A stretch of DNA of 60,526 bases from an uncultured Clostridia bacterium (lineage in GTDB: Bacteria; Bacillota; Clostridia; UBA1381): NCBI GenBank assembly GCA_934501535.1, contig CAKSUM010000016.1:1-60526 (forward strand), read 5' to 3'. The position numbers were made by a program, and so were the translations under genes. The notes beneath the pieces are model-generated. The model made no database searches and had not been told where the DNA came from. It saw only the letters and a program-made list of their open reading frames with translations. Within the stretch, counting starts at the first letter, position 1; the number at the start of each line of letters is the position of its first letter. Shown here piece after piece: positions 1-10,900 of the stretch.

Positions 1-19
1 CAGAGAAAAGGAAGATAAA

Positions 20-60
20 AAGAAAAATACGAACAATCATAAAAATGAAAGTTCGTATTT
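20..60 (-). terminator. Rho-independent terminator after tRNA-Ser
   Basis: Inverted repeat AAATACGAAC / GTTCGTATTT (25-34 with 51-60) followed on the minus strand by a T-rich tail. It lies just downstream of tRNA-Ser and fits its transcription terminator. Confidence 0.7.
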
Positions 61-63
61 AGA

Positions 64-156
64 TGGCGGAGAAGGAGGGATTCGAACCCTCGAACCGCTT
101 GTGACGGTTACACGATTTCCAATCGTGCGCGCTCGGCCAGACTACGCGACTTCTCC
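64..156 (-). tRNA. tRNA-Ser (anticodon GGA), CCA encoded
   Basis: The minus strand begins GGAGAAG and closes with the matching CTTCTCC, discriminator G and an encoded CCA. The anticodon loop TTGGAAA gives anticodon GGA. A long variable arm is present and the T-loop reads GGTTCGAATC-like, so this is a class II serine tRNA. A terminator hairpin follows. Confidence 0.95.
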
Positions 157-483
157 AAATCTGCAACTATTTTATTATATCACACTTTTTTCCGTTTTGC
201 AATAGTTTTTTTGCTTTTTTTATTAAATATTATTGTATTATACAATTTAAAAGGAAGTACAGCGCAATAAAATAATCTTGCTGTACTTCCCCTGAGGGTT
301 TAGAAAAACAGTGCAAAATGAGCACATCGTGCCAAAGCATCGATAATCACGGTTTTTGTGGGGCAATCCCTCATTTTGTGTAAACCTCAAAATTGGCTCC
401 AAAATGATATTTTTATTATATACCATTTTGGAGGTCTCGTAAAGACTTTACACAAAATTTGGGGTTGACTCACACTCTCATAT
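157..483. other. Intergenic region, 327 bases
   Basis: No gene is supported here. An AT-rich tract at about 180-245 lies behind the tRNA. A short inverted repeat of AAGTACAGC...GCTGTACTT (about 254-289) could act as a terminator. The stretch 360-472 is an IS-derived miniature element described separately. Confidence 0.6.
360..472 (-). mobile_element. MITE-like internal deletion derivative of an IS256-like element
   Basis: Read on the minus strand, bases 472 down to 397 are identical to the left end of the IS at 60,322. They carry the left terminal repeat, the promoter region and the first part of the leader. Identity stops at the GGAG of the transposase ribosome binding site. The sequence then jumps to a right end whose outer 25 bases (360-384) match the left terminal repeat at about 20 of 25 positions, both containing ATTTTGTGTAAA. 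The transposase is entirely missing. I see no convincing target-site duplication. The element could be mobilised only by a related transposase in trans. Confidence 0.75.
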
Positions 484-1452
484 TTATATTATTGACGCAT
501 TGTTCAAAAAACGCTCAATAAGTTTTACGCTTTCATGAGAGCTTTCCGGAGTTACACGGCACGGCTTCTCGCCTTTTTCAATGCAGCCTATATAATACTC
601 AATTTCCTGACTGTAACCGTCCACATTAGATATATTTATTCCGGTATCCGCCTGCGTTTCTTCAGTATTTAACTGCAATTCTTTGCCGTTTTCATAAATT
701 TTGTCATTCACATACTCCAGCATTCCCCGCTCGAAAATAGCCTTATAGCTCGCTGCAAACGGCAACGGGTACTCATACCAGCCTGCCTCTGTCGATACCG
801 CAAAATCATCATATACAAATTCCGCAGCCATAAAATCGTTATCATTTTTAAGCTTATGGTAAAAACCGCTTACGTCCTTGGGTTCACCAAACTGCCAGCG
901 CACAAAATCAATGTCATGTATAGCAAGGTCAATCGGTGTGCCGCCGCTCTTTTTAACATCCCGCATCCAGTTTTCCCAACTCCACCTCGGAACTTCAGAT
1001 ATACGTTTCATATCCAGACGCAAAAGCTTTCCGAATTTTTCGCTGTCTATCACCTGTTTTAAAACAACATACGGCGATTCAAAGCGCAGCACATGTGCTA
1101 CCATAAATGTTTTCCCGGATTTTTCCGCCGCCTCCATAATTGCAGCCGTATCCGCAGTATTAAGACTCATCGGCTTTTCACACAAAACATTTATTCCGCG
1201 TTCCAGCGCCTTTATGCTCATTTCACGGTGCATGTAACTCGGCGTACATATATCGACCATGTCTACCTGCTCATTTGCGAGCAATTCGTCCATATCGCTG
1301 TAAATATGTACTTTTTTGTCATTAACCTTTTCCTCTGCCATTTCCGTACGCACATCGCACACAGCAACCACTTCTGCATTTTTTATGTTCTTATAGCAGT
1401 TAAAATGCACTCCGCCCATTCCGCCTATTCCTATCAACGCAACTTTCATCAT
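484..1452 (-). CDS. Gfo/Idh/MocA-family NAD(P)-dependent oxidoreductase
   Basis: A 322-residue cytosolic oxidoreductase that probably acts on a sugar, inositol or sugar acid. The N-terminus has the Rossmann nucleotide-binding stretch VALIGIGGMGG. The family motif CEKPMSL sits near residue 92, and AIHDIDF near residue 180 holds the probable catalytic His. The C-terminal half fits the GFO_IDH_MocA alpha/beta domain. Its ATG overlaps the stop of the upstream isomerase gene (ATGA), and GGAGG lies six bases before the start, so the two are translationally coupled. Pairing with a xylose-isomerase-like TIM-barrel enzyme is typical of inositol or keto-sugar catabolism. The substrate cannot be assigned. 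Confidence 0.9.
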   Translation of the reverse strand: MMKVALIGIGGMGGVHFNCYKNIKNAEVVAVCDVRTEMAEEKVNDKKVHIYSDMDELLANEQVDMVDICTPSYMHREMSIKALERGINVLCEKPMSLNTADTAAIMEAAEKSGKTFMVAHVLRFESPYVVLKQVIDSEKFGKLLRLDMKRISEVPRWSWENWMRDVKKSGGTPIDLAIHDIDFVRWQFGEPKDVSGFYHKLKNDNDFMAAEFVYDDFAVSTEAGWYEYPLPFAASYKAIFERGMLEYVNDKIYENGKELQLNTEETQADTGINISNVDGYSQEIEYYIGCIEKGEKPCRVTPESSHESVKLIERFLNNASII

Positions 1453-2264
1453 ATTAATCCTCCTAACAGCTCCACCGCCATTTTTATATCCTTTATCTGC
1501 TGATCGCCTGTTATTTCACGCTCAATCGTAAGCGGGCCGTCATAGCCTACCTCCTTCAGTTTTGCTATAAATCTCGGGAAATCAACCTTGCCCTGTCCGA
1601 GCGGAGGTTCAATGCCGAGGTTATGTCCGTCGGTCGGATAGCAGCCGTCTTTCGCATGAACATCGCGCACATACTCCCCGAAAACATCAAGCGCATCAAT
1701 CGGATTTGCTTTTCCGTAACAAATCAAGTTTGCCGGGTCAAGATTGATACCGAGATTACCCGTGCCGATATCCTCTATCGCTCTGCGCAGTGTAACCGGC
1801 GTTTCCTGTCCCGTTTCAAATAAGAAATACTGTCCGTTTTGTTTCACATGCTCCGCAACATTGCGCAGCGCCGCAATAATTTCATTATATTCGCTGCTCA
1901 TCGGGTTCTCCGGCATATATCCGGCATGCGTCGCTATATTTTCTACGCCAATCCATTTTGTAAAATCCGAGCCGTGTTTCAGTTCCTCCATTCTTTTGAA
2001 CCGATATGCCGCAGGAACCAGTCCCAGAGTTACTGCTCCGTCATAAAAATCCCACACCGCAGGCCCGCTCCAGCCGCACCAGAATGTGGATATATTTATC
2101 TCGTATTTTTTGCAATACTCTTTCACTCTTTCCGCATTTTCCCGAGTCATCAGCTCCTGATGCCAGCAGCACAGCTGACACGATGACAGTCCGAAATCAT
2201 GCACCTGCTTAAACTTGCTTTCAAAATCATTGGTATCAAAGTTTATCAATACTCCGATTTTCAT
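1449..2264 (-). CDS. Sugar phosphate isomerase/epimerase (xylose-isomerase-like TIM barrel)
   Basis: A 271-residue protein of the AP-endonuclease-2/xylose isomerase superfamily, including the IolE/IolI-like sugar isomerases. Metal-binding acidic and histidine motifs occur in the expected order: THAGYMPEN, FETGQETP, GINLDPANL, VHAKDG and TIERE. It starts behind GGGAGG and is the first gene of a two-gene operon with the Gfo/Idh oxidoreductase. A promoter lies at 2302-2330. It probably converts a keto-sugar or inositol derivative, but the substrate is unknown. Confidence 0.88.
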   Translation of the reverse strand: MKIGVLINFDTNDFESKFKQVHDFGLSSCQLCCWHQELMTRENAERVKEYCKKYEINISTFWCGWSGPAVWDFYDGAVTLGLVPAAYRFKRMEELKHGSDFTKWIGVENIATHAGYMPENPMSSEYNEIIAALRNVAEHVKQNGQYFLFETGQETPVTLRRAIEDIGTGNLGINLDPANLICYGKANPIDALDVFGEYVRDVHAKDGCYPTDGHNLGIEPPLGQGKVDFPRFIAKLKEVGYDGPLTIEREITGDQQIKDIKMAVELLGGLI

Positions 2265-2301
2265 TTATTTTTCCTCCCTTATAATTGATTTCTGTGCTTT
2301 C

Positions 2302-2330
2302 ATTATATACTTTAATTCACGGTTCGGCAA
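2302..2330 (-). promoter_or_regulatory. Promoter of the isomerase/oxidoreductase operon
   Basis: On the minus strand TTGCCG (2325-2330) and TATAAT (2302-2307) are separated by exactly 17 bases, upstream of the gene starting at 2264. Confidence 0.6.
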
Positions 2331-2400
2331 TAATAATTTTGCTTTGTATTAGCACAATTTTGATATATCTCAATTATTTCCGCCTGTCCTCACCGTAAAT

Positions 2401-2450
2401 AAAAAAATTCATCCGCTTGGCATACAAAACGCGCAAACAAATGAATTTAA
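2401..2450 (-). terminator. Probable terminator after the YolD/Y-polymerase pair
   Basis: On the minus strand AAATTCAT and ATGAATTT form the outer stem of a hairpin, with further partial pairing inside, followed by a run of T. It lies immediately after the stop at 2451. Confidence 0.5.
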
Positions 2451-2870
2451 TTATATTTCATCAAAAATATCACCATCTATCCGCAAAATGTCAGACATCG
2501 CAATGCTCTTGCCGTCCTCAAAAATCAAACTGCGGTATACACTGTCAATTCTTCTTATATTGCCCTCATACGCGACATACCTTCCTCCCTCTTTTCGCTC
2601 ATCGGGTACAAAGCTTACAATACCGATATGCGGTTTTTTCGCAATATTATTTATGATAATTTGTATTTTCCGGTTTAAATCATTTCGTGTTTTTTCATCA
2701 GGTTCAATTTTAAAATCTGTCTGTCTTGCGGTTTCCGCTATTGCCGCATGATAGCCGGTCAGCGCAGCAAAAGGTGCAAACTGTGCCGCTCTGTCATGCA
2801 TCGACATACGTTTTCTCACCGATGACTGATGATGCGGCAGATCAATTATATCACTGTAATCTTCTTTCAT
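2451..2870 (-). CDS. YolD-like family protein
   Basis: A 139-residue protein with the YolD-like signature. The N-terminal RKRMSMHDRAAQFAPFAALT segment is characteristic, followed by a small beta domain with YEGNIRRIDSVYRSL. YolD-like proteins are commonly encoded beside Y-family (UvrX/UmuC-like) polymerases, and here the gene begins right behind the polymerase stop with GAGGTGAGG as ribosome binding site. A role in translesion DNA synthesis or its control is likely from context, but the biochemical function is not known. No transmembrane segment or signal peptide is visible. Confidence 0.85.
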   Translation of the reverse strand: MKEDYSDIIDLPHHQSSVRKRMSMHDRAAQFAPFAALTGYHAAIAETARQTDFKIEPDEKTRNDLNRKIQIIINNIAKKPHIGIVSFVPDERKEGGRYVAYEGNIRRIDSVYRSLIFEDGKSIAMSDILRIDGDIFDEI

Positions 2871-2879
2871 TTCCTCACC

Positions 2880-4376
2880 TCATGCTTTATGTCCGCCGAT
2901 TTGCCCGTTCCGCTCAATCGTTGTTGCTCCTTTTTCAAGGTTCATACCTTTCAAAACCGCATTTTTACCGAAACGTTTCTTTATATCCACCATGGCTTTC
3001 TGCATTTTTTGCTCTTTTTCAAGCACATCTTGTTCCTTTTTCTCACGTTCATAATCCGTGAACAAATCAAGCTGCATATATTGTTCTTTCGCAGCAGCGT
3101 CCTTTTCGGAAATAACACGATTTGCGCAAAGCGTTATCCGTCTGGAAAGTAAGTTTTTATTGATAATCCTGTCAAAAAGCTCCGCTACCGCTTTTGATAT
3201 AAGTTTTGCCGATGATGTATAACATTCAAGATTTGCCGTTCCGTGCGCATGCTTTGGTATTTTTCTGCCGTACCGGTCGGTCACGATTTCGCCTTTATAA
3301 CCGCTTCGTATCGCAAAATCAGTCAAATTTTCAATGTCATAACCCACTGTAAGAACAATCTGGTTGGTTACCAAGCCCTTTTCCGTAAGGTCAAGCACAA
3401 GCAGCTGCGTCATTTCCTTGACAATAAGGCGCGTTTTTTCAAAATCGTACGGACACTTCAATACCTGCCCCATACTGATACTGTTATTTTGAGGCTTATA
3501 ATTCTTGATGTCCGCAATCGTACACGGCTCCCAGCCCCATGCATGGTCAATCAGCAGCTCGGCATTTATCCCGAAAAGCTTATAAAGCTTGTCCTCACCG
3601 TACTTCGACAGCGACATGCGCGCAACATCACCCATGGTGCAGATACCGTTTTCCCTGAGCTTTTTGGAATATCCGCTGCCTATTCTCCAAAAATCCGTAA
3701 GAGGCGTGTGACTCCACAATTCGCGCCGATATGTCATTTCGTCAAGAAAAGCAATCCGCACGCCGTTTTTGTCCGGCTTCATTTTCTTTGCCATAACGTC
3801 CATTGCAATCTTGCACAGATACATGTTCGTTCCGATGCCTGCCGTTGCCGTTATGCCTGTCGTATTCAATACATCATCTATTATCATCATCGCAAAACCG
3901 CGTGCGTCGGTTCCGGCTGATTTCAGATAATTCGTCGCATCTATAAACACCTCGTCAATCGAATACACATGTATATCTTCTTCCGCAACATATTTCAGGT
4001 ATATGGAATATATTTGCGTGCTGTATTTTGTATACAGCGCCATTCTCGGCGGTGCAGTAATGTACGTCAGCTCCAGCCCGGGATTTTTGTTTAACTCCGC
4101 TGCGGAATATGACTGTCCGGTAAATTTTCTTCCCGGTGAGGCGTATTTTCTTTGGACGTTGACGGCTTTAACACGCTGTACAACCTCAAAAAGCCTTGCT
4201 CTGCCGGATACGCCGTATGCTTTCAGGCTCGGCGATACGGCAAGACAAATCGTTTTTTCGGTTCTTCCCGCATCGGCTACAACAAGGTTTGTATCAAGCG
4301 CGTCAAGACCCCTCTCAACACATTCGACGGAGGCATAGAAAGATTTTAAATCAATCGCTATATATGTTCTTTCCAT
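2880..4376 (-). CDS. Y-family DNA polymerase (UmuC/UvrX/DinB-like)
   Basis: A translesion DNA polymerase of about 498 residues. The palm motifs are intact: YIAIDLKSFYASVE near the N-terminus and YSIDEVFID near residue 140, which hold the metal-binding acidic residues. Fingers, thumb (HhH-like GSGYSKKLRENGICTMGDVA) and little-finger regions follow. I place the start at MERTY (4376) because GGAGG lies eight bases upstream; a longer open frame to 4406 lacks a better site. Paired with YolD, it resembles the B. subtilis UvrX/YqjW type more than DinB. It is probably SOS-linked, but I saw no clear LexA box. Confidence 0.92.
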   Translation of the reverse strand: MERTYIAIDLKSFYASVECVERGLDALDTNLVVADAGRTEKTICLAVSPSLKAYGVSGRARLFEVVQRVKAVNVQRKYASPGRKFTGQSYSAAELNKNPGLELTYITAPPRMALYTKYSTQIYSIYLKYVAEEDIHVYSIDEVFIDATNYLKSAGTDARGFAMMIIDDVLNTTGITATAGIGTNMYLCKIAMDVMAKKMKPDKNGVRIAFLDEMTYRRELWSHTPLTDFWRIGSGYSKKLRENGICTMGDVARMSLSKYGEDKLYKLFGINAELLIDHAWGWEPCTIADIKNYKPQNNSISMGQVLKCPYDFEKTRLIVKEMTQLLVLDLTEKGLVTNQIVLTVGYDIENLTDFAIRSGYKGEIVTDRYGRKIPKHAHGTANLECYTSSAKLISKAVAELFDRIINKNLLSRRITLCANRVISEKDAAAKEQYMQLDLFTDYEREKKEQDVLEKEQKMQKAMVDIKKRFGKNAVLKGMNLEKGATTIERNGQIGGHKA

Positions 4377-4559
4377 TTTCCGCACCTCCGCTTTTTTATC
4401 TATCATTATTATACGCTGTTTTTTCGGATTTTACAAGATGAAACAACAATAAAAATTAAAATAGGCAGGAATTTTATAACTCTGCCTATTGGATATGTCC
4501 GAAAATAAAAAAACGCCTGCATTTCTGAGAAAAAGGCAGAGCGACATAGCGCATGACTG

Positions 4560-4602
4560 ATTTTTCTTAAAAGAAAAATCGGAATGGAGCGCAGTCCATT
4601 CC
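4560..4602 (-). terminator. Rho-independent terminator after tRNA-Leu
   Basis: On the minus strand GGAATGGA-CTGCGC-TCCATTCC (4581-4602) forms a perfect 8-base stem followed by GATTTTTCTTTT. A second palindrome, AAAAGAAAAATC with its complement, lies next to it. Confidence 0.8.
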
Positions 4603-4606
4603 GACA

Positions 4607-4695
4607 TGGTGCCCAAGGCCGGGGTCGAACCGGCACGGGAATCTCTTCCCACGGGATTTTAAGTCCCGGGCGTCTGCCTATTCCGCCACTTGGGC
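4607..4695 (-). tRNA. tRNA-Leu (anticodon TAA), CCA encoded
   Basis: The minus strand starts GCCCAAG and ends CTTGGGC, discriminator A, then CCA. The anticodon loop reads CTTAAAA, giving TAA. It has a long variable arm as in class II leucine tRNAs and an intact T arm (GGTTCGACCCC-like). A terminator follows directly. Confidence 0.95.
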
Positions 4696-4796
4696 ATTAA
4701 TATTGCAACAACCATTATTATACTATAAATCAATAATTATGTCAATAGTTTTTATTAATTTTTCTCTCAACCGATATATAAAAACATCTATACATA

Positions 4797-4834
4797 AAAA
4801 CAAGGTAACCGTTTTGCGCCGATTACCTTGTTTT
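4797..4834 (-). terminator. Terminator of the cobalamin-riboswitch operon
   Basis: AAAACAAGGTAA pairs with TTACCTTGTTTT around a short loop. T runs flank it on both strands, so it may work in both directions. It lies downstream of the stop at 4923 and is the first good terminator after the operon. Confidence 0.7.
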
Positions 4835-4922
4835 GCTTTATGCATAATATCAATTTTTAACCGCGGACATTTTCCGTATCAGACGTAATCCGTATATTTT
4901 TTTAATATAAACGGATTTTATC

Positions 4923-7900
4923 CTACTTTTTCATTTCCGCAAAACGCATTATTATCATTGCTGTTTCAGCTCTTGTTGCATTATCCTTAGGATTTATCGT
5001 TTCTTGTGTTTTCCCGGTAATAATTCCGCATGCAACGGCGTAAACAACCGCTTCCTGTGCATAATCCGATACGTCATCAAAATCGGTATATCGCATCATA
5101 TCCGTACTTTCCGCTGCGGCACTGCCGATGAATTTCGCATAGTTATACAGCATAGCCGCCATTTGTTCGCGTGTTATTTCGGCGTACGGAGAAAATTCCG
5201 TATCCGATATTCCGCTTACAACGCCGTTTTCGTTTGCCCATGCAACTGCGTCCGCAAACCACGCTCCGTCCGGAATATCGCTGAATTCCGCCTTACCCGA
5301 TGCGGTTTTGCCGGAAAATCTGTAAAGAACGGTTACGAACATCGCACGGGTCAGCGACGTATCCGGTGCAAATTCCGTGTCGGATATTCCCTTCATCAGG
5401 TTATTTTTAAACACATATTCCACCGCTGTGCTGTACCATGCGTCCTGTTCAACATCTGCAAATTCTGCCTTTGTTTCGGCAGATACCGTCGGTAATTTTT
5501 CACCCTGAGGCACAGTTGTTTTTCCGCCGCTCCCCGAGGTGCTGCCTGCGGGCCGCGTGTTATCGCCGGTATCCGTACTTCCCGATTCCCCGGCGGCTTT
5601 CAGCCAGCGGTTATGCAGTGAACCGTCACCGATAGCGGCATATTCTCCGCTTGTTTCGTTCCAGTCCGCAACCTCCTGACGGTAATCGTCAACATAATGC
5701 CATACGACCTTTTCTCCGCCTTGTAATCGGTAATCATTCATTCCCACCGCCGGGTGTGCTCCGTTTACCGTGTACATCCAGCCGGAGTATTTACCGTTTG
5801 AAAATTCACCCAGCCAATATCCGTCCGGTGATTTAATTGAGCTTACGTATCCACTCTCCAGTCCGCGGCAGCTTAAATTATTCTCGTCAAGAACTGTTTT
5901 TAAAAGCTCGCCGACGCTGCTGCCCTCTTTCACCGTGTATGTTTTTTCGGCAACCCATACAGTATATGTGTTCGGCGTGTTGTTGTCAAGAACAAAGCTG
6001 CTGCCCAGATTTTTCTCGCCTATAAGCGTAAAGCTCACCGAAATATCTTTTATTTTTGATGCGTCATCGGAAACCGTTACCGGCACTGCCGCATATTTGT
6101 ATGGGGACGCCTTTGCAAATACATATGCGGTTCCGACATTTTTGCCTGTGACCGTACCGTTTTCAACAGTGATTATATCGCTGTCGCTGCTCAGCGCTTC
6201 GCGGTCCGACGTTACCGAAATGCTTTCATTAACGGTTAAATCGGTTTTTTCCACAAACAAATTCACGTCCGCATTTTTGCATTTTTCCAGCTCCTCTGCC
6301 GTAACCGACGATATTCCGTTGATTCCGTCGCGTTTTGCGCCGCTTTGCGCGCTTGACTCAAGCATATTGTTATCCGCAAGTACCTGTGCCAGATCAAAAC
6401 GCGAGTTAATATCGCCGAGAATACCGTATTGAGCAGCGCCCTCATTATAATTATAACGCACGCGGCACTTACCGCTTTCGTCCTGGTAGTATCCGACAAT
6501 TCCGGAAGCGGTCTTTCCCGTCACACTGCCGAAATTATTGCAAAATTCCACCGCCGACTCGCCGATATTGGTTGAGCTGTAATTTCTTCCGCATATTCCG
6601 CCTGCATACGAGCTGCCGCTGACATCACCGCGGTTTTCACAGAAATACACCAGCCCGTTTATCAGCTCGCCGCATATTCCGCCGCCGTAAGAGCCTTCAG
6701 CGATTACCGAACCGCTGTTTTTACTGTTTTTTATTCCGCCCGATGCAAAACACCCTGATGCACGCCCGGAAATTCCGCCTGTCATGCCTCCGGAAATTTC
6801 AGCGGTATTTACACAGTTTTCAATAAGTCCGCCGCTGTAGTTGTCAGCCGTAATTCCGCCGGCGTCGCCATTTGCCGCTATCCGTCCGTTATTGATACAT
6901 TCCTTAATTTCACCCGACAGCGGCATATCCTTGTATTCATCAATGAATCTGATTGCCTGCCCTCTGCCGTTTCTGTTTTCAGCCGCAATTCCGCCGATAC
7001 TGCCGGCATTTCCGAGCATTCCGCGGTTTTCGCATTTTAATATTGTTCCGTAATTTACGCTGCATATTCCCGATTTACCCGTTCCTGCCGCGTTCATATC
7101 GGAGGAATTTACACAGTCTGCAATAACACCGTAATTTACGCCGCATATTCCCGATAAGCCGTTTACGTTTGACGCCGTAAATCCGTAATCGGCATCATTC
7201 ACGCAATTTACAATTTTTCCGAGATTTACGCCGCAAAGCGCACTTACGCTGCGGACATTATTATGTGCGGTAAATCGGTTTGTACCGTCAATTTTCAGAT
7301 TTTTTACGGTTCCGTTTCTGCCGATGTATGAAAACAATCCGTAATAACTGTTTTCGGCATTAAAGACGATATTTTTAAGCGCAAATCCCCGTCCGTCAAA
7401 GGTGCCTTCAAACGGGCGGTTGTTTTTCGATTCCCACCATTGTCCGTTGTCGTCCGATTTCAAGCCGTCCCAGTATCCGATTGAACCAAAACTTTCGCCG
7501 CTGTCCATATTCAAGTCACCCGAAAGTGCAAAATACAGACCTCTGCAGCTGTTTCCTCCGTTTACGCTGTCGGCAAGCGCCGTTATATCATCAAGCGACG
7601 CAATTATATACGGATTTTGCTCCGTTCCGTTTCCTGCCCATATCGCGTTTCCGGCCGTGAAAGTCGCGCTGTCCGATTTTCCGTCCATGCTCACCGTTAC
7701 GGTAATTTTCGTTCCGTCGGGAATTTCCGGAGAAAGAATTATTTCCGCAGAAGAACCCTGACCGTTTTTGGGCACAACCGTCACTTTGTCATTATCACAG
7801 CTCCATGCGGCGCTTTGCGCACCTGCAAGATTTTTGCCGTAAATCACAACGTCAAATATGTGCGGCGCACCCTGCGCAAGACATTTTCCCGGCGCTTTCA

Positions 7901-10900
7901 GCTTCAGCGAAAGGATTTTGCTATCGGTATATCCTCCGCTTAAAATCGGATATTTCTCTCCGATTAAGAAAACAGGTGCCACCGCTTCGGTTTTGCCGTC
8001 AACCGTTTTTTCGCGTATAAGCCACAGGTCATCGGTAAAGTTGTCGGACTGCATGTATTCGGAGGTTTTTCCCCGTACCGCCGATGTGTTCTCCGAGATA
8101 TTCTCACCTATCGGCTGCGCATTTCCCGCAATACGGCAGAAAAGGTTATTGACGCCGACGCCGTTTGCGAAAAGCCCGAACATTGTTCCCGCTTTTTCCG
8201 CGGCGGCAGCTCCCGACGCATAGCAATTCACAACCGAGGTGCCGCTCTTTGCCGCGCCGATAAATCCGCCGGCATAGCTGTCACTTTGTGCAAACACGTT
8301 TGAATAACAATTTTCAAAACTTGTATTTTTAGTCACTGCCGCAATTCCGCCGGCAATCTCCGACGCCTTTGCCAGTCCCGATACGCCGAGCATGGATATT
8401 TTTGCACCGTCGGTATATCCGAACAGTCCGCCTACAACGGAATTTTCATCATTATTAAGCATGATTTCATATCCGTTTCCGTCGAAGTTTCCGGCAAAAG
8501 GCGTATTTTCCGCCGTTCCTGCCGGAGTGTGCAGCTTATCCGTTATATCAAGATTTCGGCTGAGTTTTAAGTATTTTCCGGCAAAGTTTTCGCCGCCGTT
8601 TACCCTCGCTGCAAAATATGCCAGCTGTTCTCCGCTTGCAATAACATACGGATTTTCCTCCGTGCCGTCGCCGCTTTCAAAACCGTCCGCCCGATAATCC
8701 TGCCAATTTCCGTGCGAGTCATATTCCGTCGCTTTCTCCGTATCCTCCGGAGTCTGCGGCTTATCGGGGTCGGTATCGCCGCCCGACGGTTTTGTGTCAA
8801 TGTCTGTTGTTCCGTTTATTTCCCACGCCAGAACCGGCAGATTTTCGGTTTTTATGAAATCTTTCCCCAGCTTTTCTGCCATTTCCGACATCTGAGCCTC
8901 TGTTTTTGCCTCAAAGCCCGTTCCGGTATTTTCCGCATACGGCATCGGAGCAGTGCCCGTAACGTAATAGCTGTTTTTTACGCGATAGCCGCTTACTGTG
9001 TCACCGAGAATACCTCCGGCTCTTTCGGACAAAACAACACCTGCATTATAGCAGTCGCGCATTTCGCTGTTATACGCTTTTCCGGCAATTCCGCCGGCAT
9101 AAGCGCCTGCGCTGACCGTTCCCAGATTGTAACAGCTGCCCAAAAGTACGCTGCCCTCATAATTATAGCCGCAAATTCCGCCGGCATATCCGTCACTTGC
9201 GGTAACCTCGGCTTTATTGCAGCACTTTTCAATCGTTCCCGAGCTGTATGCTGCAATGCCGCCCGACTCTTTTTTGCCTGCTACGGCTCCTTCATTCTTA
9301 CATTCGGTTATTATCGCACTTGTGACAGTTTTGTTTACAGCGCCGTTCCAGCCGACAATTCCGCCGGCATAGCTTTCCGATAAAACTGCCGCATAGCTTG
9401 TGCAGCCCGAAACAACTCCGTAATTCACGGCACAAACCGCTGCTGCCGTTCCGTATCCGACAGCGTTAGTGTTTTCAATTCTTCCGCGCACCGTCATATT
9501 TTTTATGACCGCGCTGTCATCGGCAATTCCGAACAAACCCGAAACATATCCGCTTTCCGATACGTCAATGCCTTTTATTTCATGACCTTTTCCGTCAAAT
9601 ACACCGTTAAAACAGGTGCCGCTGTACTTGTTTTCAAGATATTTTTCCGCAGTGCCTATCGGCGTCCATTTTTTACCCGACAAATCAATATCGCCGGTCA
9701 GTACAAAATACTTTCCGGTCATATCCTCGCCGCTGTTCACGCGATATGCAAGGAGCGCAAGTTCCTCCGCCGATGAAATTTTGTACGGTTCACCCATGCT
9801 GCTAAAATTTTCCGCACGGTAATCCGTCCAGAAATCGGTCGCGGCGGTTTCAATTTCTTTTTCAATTCCGTTTACGCTTATTTTTAAAACGCTTTCCGCA
9901 TTAACCGGAGCGAACGAAATTTCAGCAACCGTAACGGTTTCGTTTCTTTGCGCAAGCTGCATATTCGCTAAAGCTGCCGCCTTGCCGTTGACGTATGCTT
10001 TTATCTCAAAATCATCAATTTTCAGATTTGTTTCACGCAGAATTTTGTCAAGATAAATTGTTATTTTGCCGTTTTCAAGCTCAAAATCAACTGCGGCAAA
10101 GCTCTCGTCAGTTCCGGTCGGCGCACCCGAAAAGTCAATTATCGGCAAATTATCCGTATCAATAAATGCATCGGACAGCTCCGCCGCCGTCACCGTCTGC
10201 ACCGATTTAATGCTGCCGGTCACCGCCTGCTTATCTGCGGTATACATTTTTGAACTTCCGACAGAATAGAGATTATCTGCAAATCCGCCGCCGAGTGAAC
10301 CTACAAGCGTATTTCCGTCTTTTGTTTCACCGCCTGCGCCGTGCATAATTACATCAGCGCTGTTGTATGCATTTTCAAGCTTTCCGCCCAGCATGTACCC
10401 GACAAGTCCGCCGCTTGAACCGAAGCCGTTTACTTCTCCCGCATTATATACGTCGGTCACATCGCATGAATATTTCAGTCCGATAATTCCGGCAATATAA
10501 TTGCCGCCCGATGTGCCGATTTTTCCGTCATTGAAGCAGCGGCTGATAACTGAGCTGCCGTCGGAATTTATGTCTCCGCCGGCAATTCCGCCGAGCAGAC
10601 GGATTGACGCGTAACCGAACATATCGTTATTTTCGGGAAACGGCGCTTTTACGTCACCGTGATTTGCCGCATACGATATTTCACCCCACGCAAGCTTTCC
10701 GCAAATTCCGCCGGCATTTGCACTGCTTTCCGAAGTTGCTGTAACGTTTCCGTTGTTATGCGCATTTATGATTTTGCCCGAAACGCGCTTTCCTCCGGCA
10801 AACTGCGCGCCTACAGCTCCGCTTATACCGCCGACGCACGTATGCCCGGTAATTTCCGCGTTATTCGTACAGTTTAAAATCAGTCCGGCATTTATTCCCG

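Noticed and set aside
4409..4652. Two minus-strand open frames overlapping tRNA-Leu
   Set aside because: They run through the tRNA and its terminator and have no family match or good start signal.
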